From Saccharibacillus endophyticus (lineage in GTDB: Bacteria > Bacillota > Bacilli > Paenibacillales > Paenibacillaceae), in NCBI RefSeq assembly GCF_013185185.1, contig NZ_JAAZWE010000002.1, positions 1,171,565 to 1,235,564 on the forward strand: DNA of 64,000 nucleotides, written 5' to 3'. Each line of letters begins with the position of its first letter. Within the stretch, counting starts at the first letter, position 1. The position numbers and the translations under genes were made by a program. The notes beneath the pieces were generated by a model that saw nothing but the letters and a program-made list of their open reading frames with translations, was not told the origin of the DNA and searched no databases. Below are positions 62,498-64,000 of the stretch, in pieces.

Positions 62498-63805
62498 TTA
62501 TTCGTCCAAAGCCGTACGGGCCAACGATTGAAGAACCGCGTCTTCCATAGGAGGGTTATGCAAACCCGCTCGCACGTCCCGATAATACCGCTCCAACGGC
62601 ACGCTTCTCGACAGGCTGGCCCCGCCCACGATCTTCATCGCTTTATCGACGACTTGCGCCGCAAGATGGGTCGCATTGTATTTGACCCAGCCGAATTCCG
62701 GCCGCATGGTCGCGCGTTCATCGGGCAGTCGATCCCAGCGATCGGCAATATCGTACAGAGCCGTACGGGCCAGGCGAAGCTCGCTATCGATCTGTCCGAT
62801 CCATTGGCGAATATGAGGAAGCGTCGCAATCGGCTCCTTCAGGCTGTTCGGCGTATAGTTTTTGGCGAAATTCAGGGCATAATCCCGTGCTGCGTAAGCA
62901 ATGCCCAGATAGCAGGCCGGAATATGCAGCATCCAGCCGTCTCCGTCGTCCACGCCGCCTTTTTTTTCTCCGGGCGCGTAGATTCCCATCACCTGCTCGT
63001 CCGGTACAAAGACCTCATTAAGCACAATATCGTGACTGCCTGTTGCCCGCATGCCGAGCGTATCCCATGTCTCTTCCAACGTAACGCCCGCCGCAGAACG
63101 AAGTTCGGCCGCCCGCTGCTCGGAAGCTTGCGCGCGGCGCGCGATTTCCCCAAGCTCCGGCAACGACGTTCCGTCCGCATCGAACGGAGATCCGGCCGCG
63201 TACGCCGGTTCGCCGGCTTTGCCGCCCAGACGAACGATGAAGTCTCCGACCTCCGGCGAATTTTCGATGCCCGCGCTCACGATATAATCCGTCAGCAGCG
63301 GACTGAGCGTGCTGTACGTTTTACGCCCGCTTAGCTTCCAGCCGCCTTCAACGCGAACCGCCGTCGTCTGCGGACGGCCGCCGCGAGTCGGACTTCCGGT
63401 CGCGCGTTCGCTGGCGAACTTGTTGATCATCGCTCCCGAACCCGCCGCATCCCGGCAAAAACTCGAATAACTCGGCTCCGGCCAGATGTCCGTCTCCCGA
63501 TAATGCAGCATCATCCCGCCGTGCCAGCCCGCGCTGAGCGCCGTCGATCCGTCGCCTCGCGCGATCCGCTCCTGCACCAGCAGCCATTCATACAACGATA
63601 CGCTGTCGCCGCCCTGCTCCTCGGACAGCGTTAGCTTGGCGTACCCGGCCGCTTTCAGCTCTTCGAAGTTTTCGAACGGAAACGAACCTTCCCGGTCATG
63701 CTTGGCGGCCCGCTCCGCAAAACGTTCGGCCAGTCGGTCCGCCCAATCCACAAGCTTCGCTTCACGTTCATTTCTGACAAACGCATCTATCGCTTTTTTC
63801 CTCAA
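62498..63805 (-). CDS. Acyl-CoA dehydrogenase family protein
   Basis: FAD enzyme of 435 residues with the three-part ACAD fold: helical N-domain (AKLTLSEEQGGDSVSLYEWL), beta domain (FASERATGSPTRGG, TWDTLGMRATGSHDIVLNEV) and C-terminal helices (GWVKYNATHLAAQVVDKAMK, IVGGASLSRSVPLERYYRDV). A ~45-residue Ala/Glu-rich insert (FDADGTSLPELGEIARRAQA and on) interrupts the beta domain. The canonical catalytic Glu is not evident, so it may act as a non-beta-oxidation ACAD, for example a desulfurising or sulfur/nitrogen-compound monooxygenase. The start is TTG 63805, 10 nt after AAGGG. Confidence 0.87.
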   Translation of the reverse strand: MRKKAIDAFVRNEREAKLVDWADRLAERFAERAAKHDREGSFPFENFEELKAAGYAKLTLSEEQGGDSVSLYEWLLVQERIARGDGSTALSAGWHGGMMLHYRETDIWPEPSYSSFCRDAAGSGAMINKFASERATGSPTRGGRPQTTAVRVEGGWKLSGRKTYSTLSPLLTDYIVSAGIENSPEVGDFIVRLGGKAGEPAYAAGSPFDADGTSLPELGEIARRAQASEQRAAELRSAAGVTLEETWDTLGMRATGSHDIVLNEVFVPDEQVMGIYAPGEKKGGVDDGDGWMLHIPACYLGIAYAARDYALNFAKNYTPNSLKEPIATLPHIRQWIGQIDSELRLARTALYDIADRWDRLPDERATMRPEFGWVKYNATHLAAQVVDKAMKIVGGASLSRSVPLERYYRDVRAGLHNPPMEDAVLQSLARTALDE

Positions 63806-63925
63806 TTCCGCTCATCCCTTCTACTTTTCCGCTGTACGATTTCTTTCCCTCTATTATAGAGAAAAAAATACCCGCAAAGCAAAGCGAATGACTCGGATTT
63901 GTGAATGCGACCGTTAAAATCCGTC

Positions 63926-64000
63926 GGCTCGGCTCGGCTCGGCTCGGCTCGGCTCGGCTCGGCTCGGCTCGGCTCGGCTCGGCTCGGCTCGGCTCGGCTC
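63926..64000. repeat. (GGCTC)15 tandem repeat at the window end
   Basis: Fifteen perfect copies of the pentamer GGCTC run without change to the last base of the window, so its true length is unknown. It lies upstream of the acyl-CoA dehydrogenase gene. Confidence 0.97.

Noticed and set aside
1..64000. CRISPR arrays, tRNA, rRNA, prophage and transposase genes
   Set aside because: No spaced direct repeats, no cloverleaf or CCA-ending candidates, and no recognisable phage or transposase products were seen on either strand by reading; a tRNAscan and ISfinder search would confirm.

Overview
The window looks like chromosomal DNA of a moderately high-GC (roughly mid-50s percent by eye) member of the Firmicutes, most likely Paenibacillaceae (a Paenibacillus or Saccharibacillus type). 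The signs are strong AAGGAGG-type ribosome binding sites, YesN/YesM-type two-component genes beside glycosidases, orthologues of Bacillus yvgN and ypsA, a CYP152 fatty-acid peroxygenase, BCCT, PadR, HxlR and LytTR families, and a secreted amidase and another exported protein carrying stalk domains (the copper amine oxidase N-terminal type). No rRNA, tRNA, CRISPR array, prophage or transposase gene was seen.

Layout. 1-6.7 kb: a minus-strand carbohydrate operon (GH172-like, GH140-like, AraC-type response regulator, sensor kinase cut by the window start) with a CcpA-type cre site upstream. 6.8-9.8 kb: a CYP152 peroxygenase divergent from a membrane MCP-like protein. 9.9-15.4 kb: a lipoprotein, a HAD phosphatase, a FUSC-type membrane protein, a membrane-anchored esterase and a small protein behind a palindromic operator. 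15.5-25 kb: a methionine-rich miniprotein, an AraC regulator divergent from an oxidoreductase pair, a UMF1-type MFS transporter, yvgN, a BCCT betaine transporter, PadR, an HD-domain protein and a DUF998 protein. 25-31.9 kb: two ABC export systems, the second beside a LytTR regulator built on a decayed ABC ATPase, then cutC. 32-41 kb: malic enzyme, two tandem Cof-type HAD phosphatases, ypsA between two related tubby-like genes, a secreted stalk-domain protein, GNAT, and an HxlR/NAD(P)H oxidoreductase pair. 41-52.9 kb: a secreted GH26-like enzyme, an MCP, metNIQ, a stalk/AMIN/amidase_3 autolysin and a keto-acid decarboxylase. 53-56.4 kb: a more AT-rich redox cassette with a TetR regulator and a broken SDR gene. 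56.6-62.2 kb: a 1699-residue DUF4132-type protein with a small partner whose C-terminus resembles MoaD/ThiS. 62.5-64 kb: an acyl-CoA dehydrogenase and a (GGCTC)15 tract.

The most unusual content is (i) five copies of an intergenic, multi-stem palindromic element in which stem bases change but pairing is kept, two pairs of which stand back to back around a terminator; (ii) the small ubiquitin-like-looking gene paired with the giant DUF4132 gene; (iii) a 75-residue protein that is 43 percent methionine; and (iv) two genes, one of them metN, whose only well-placed start codon is ATT.
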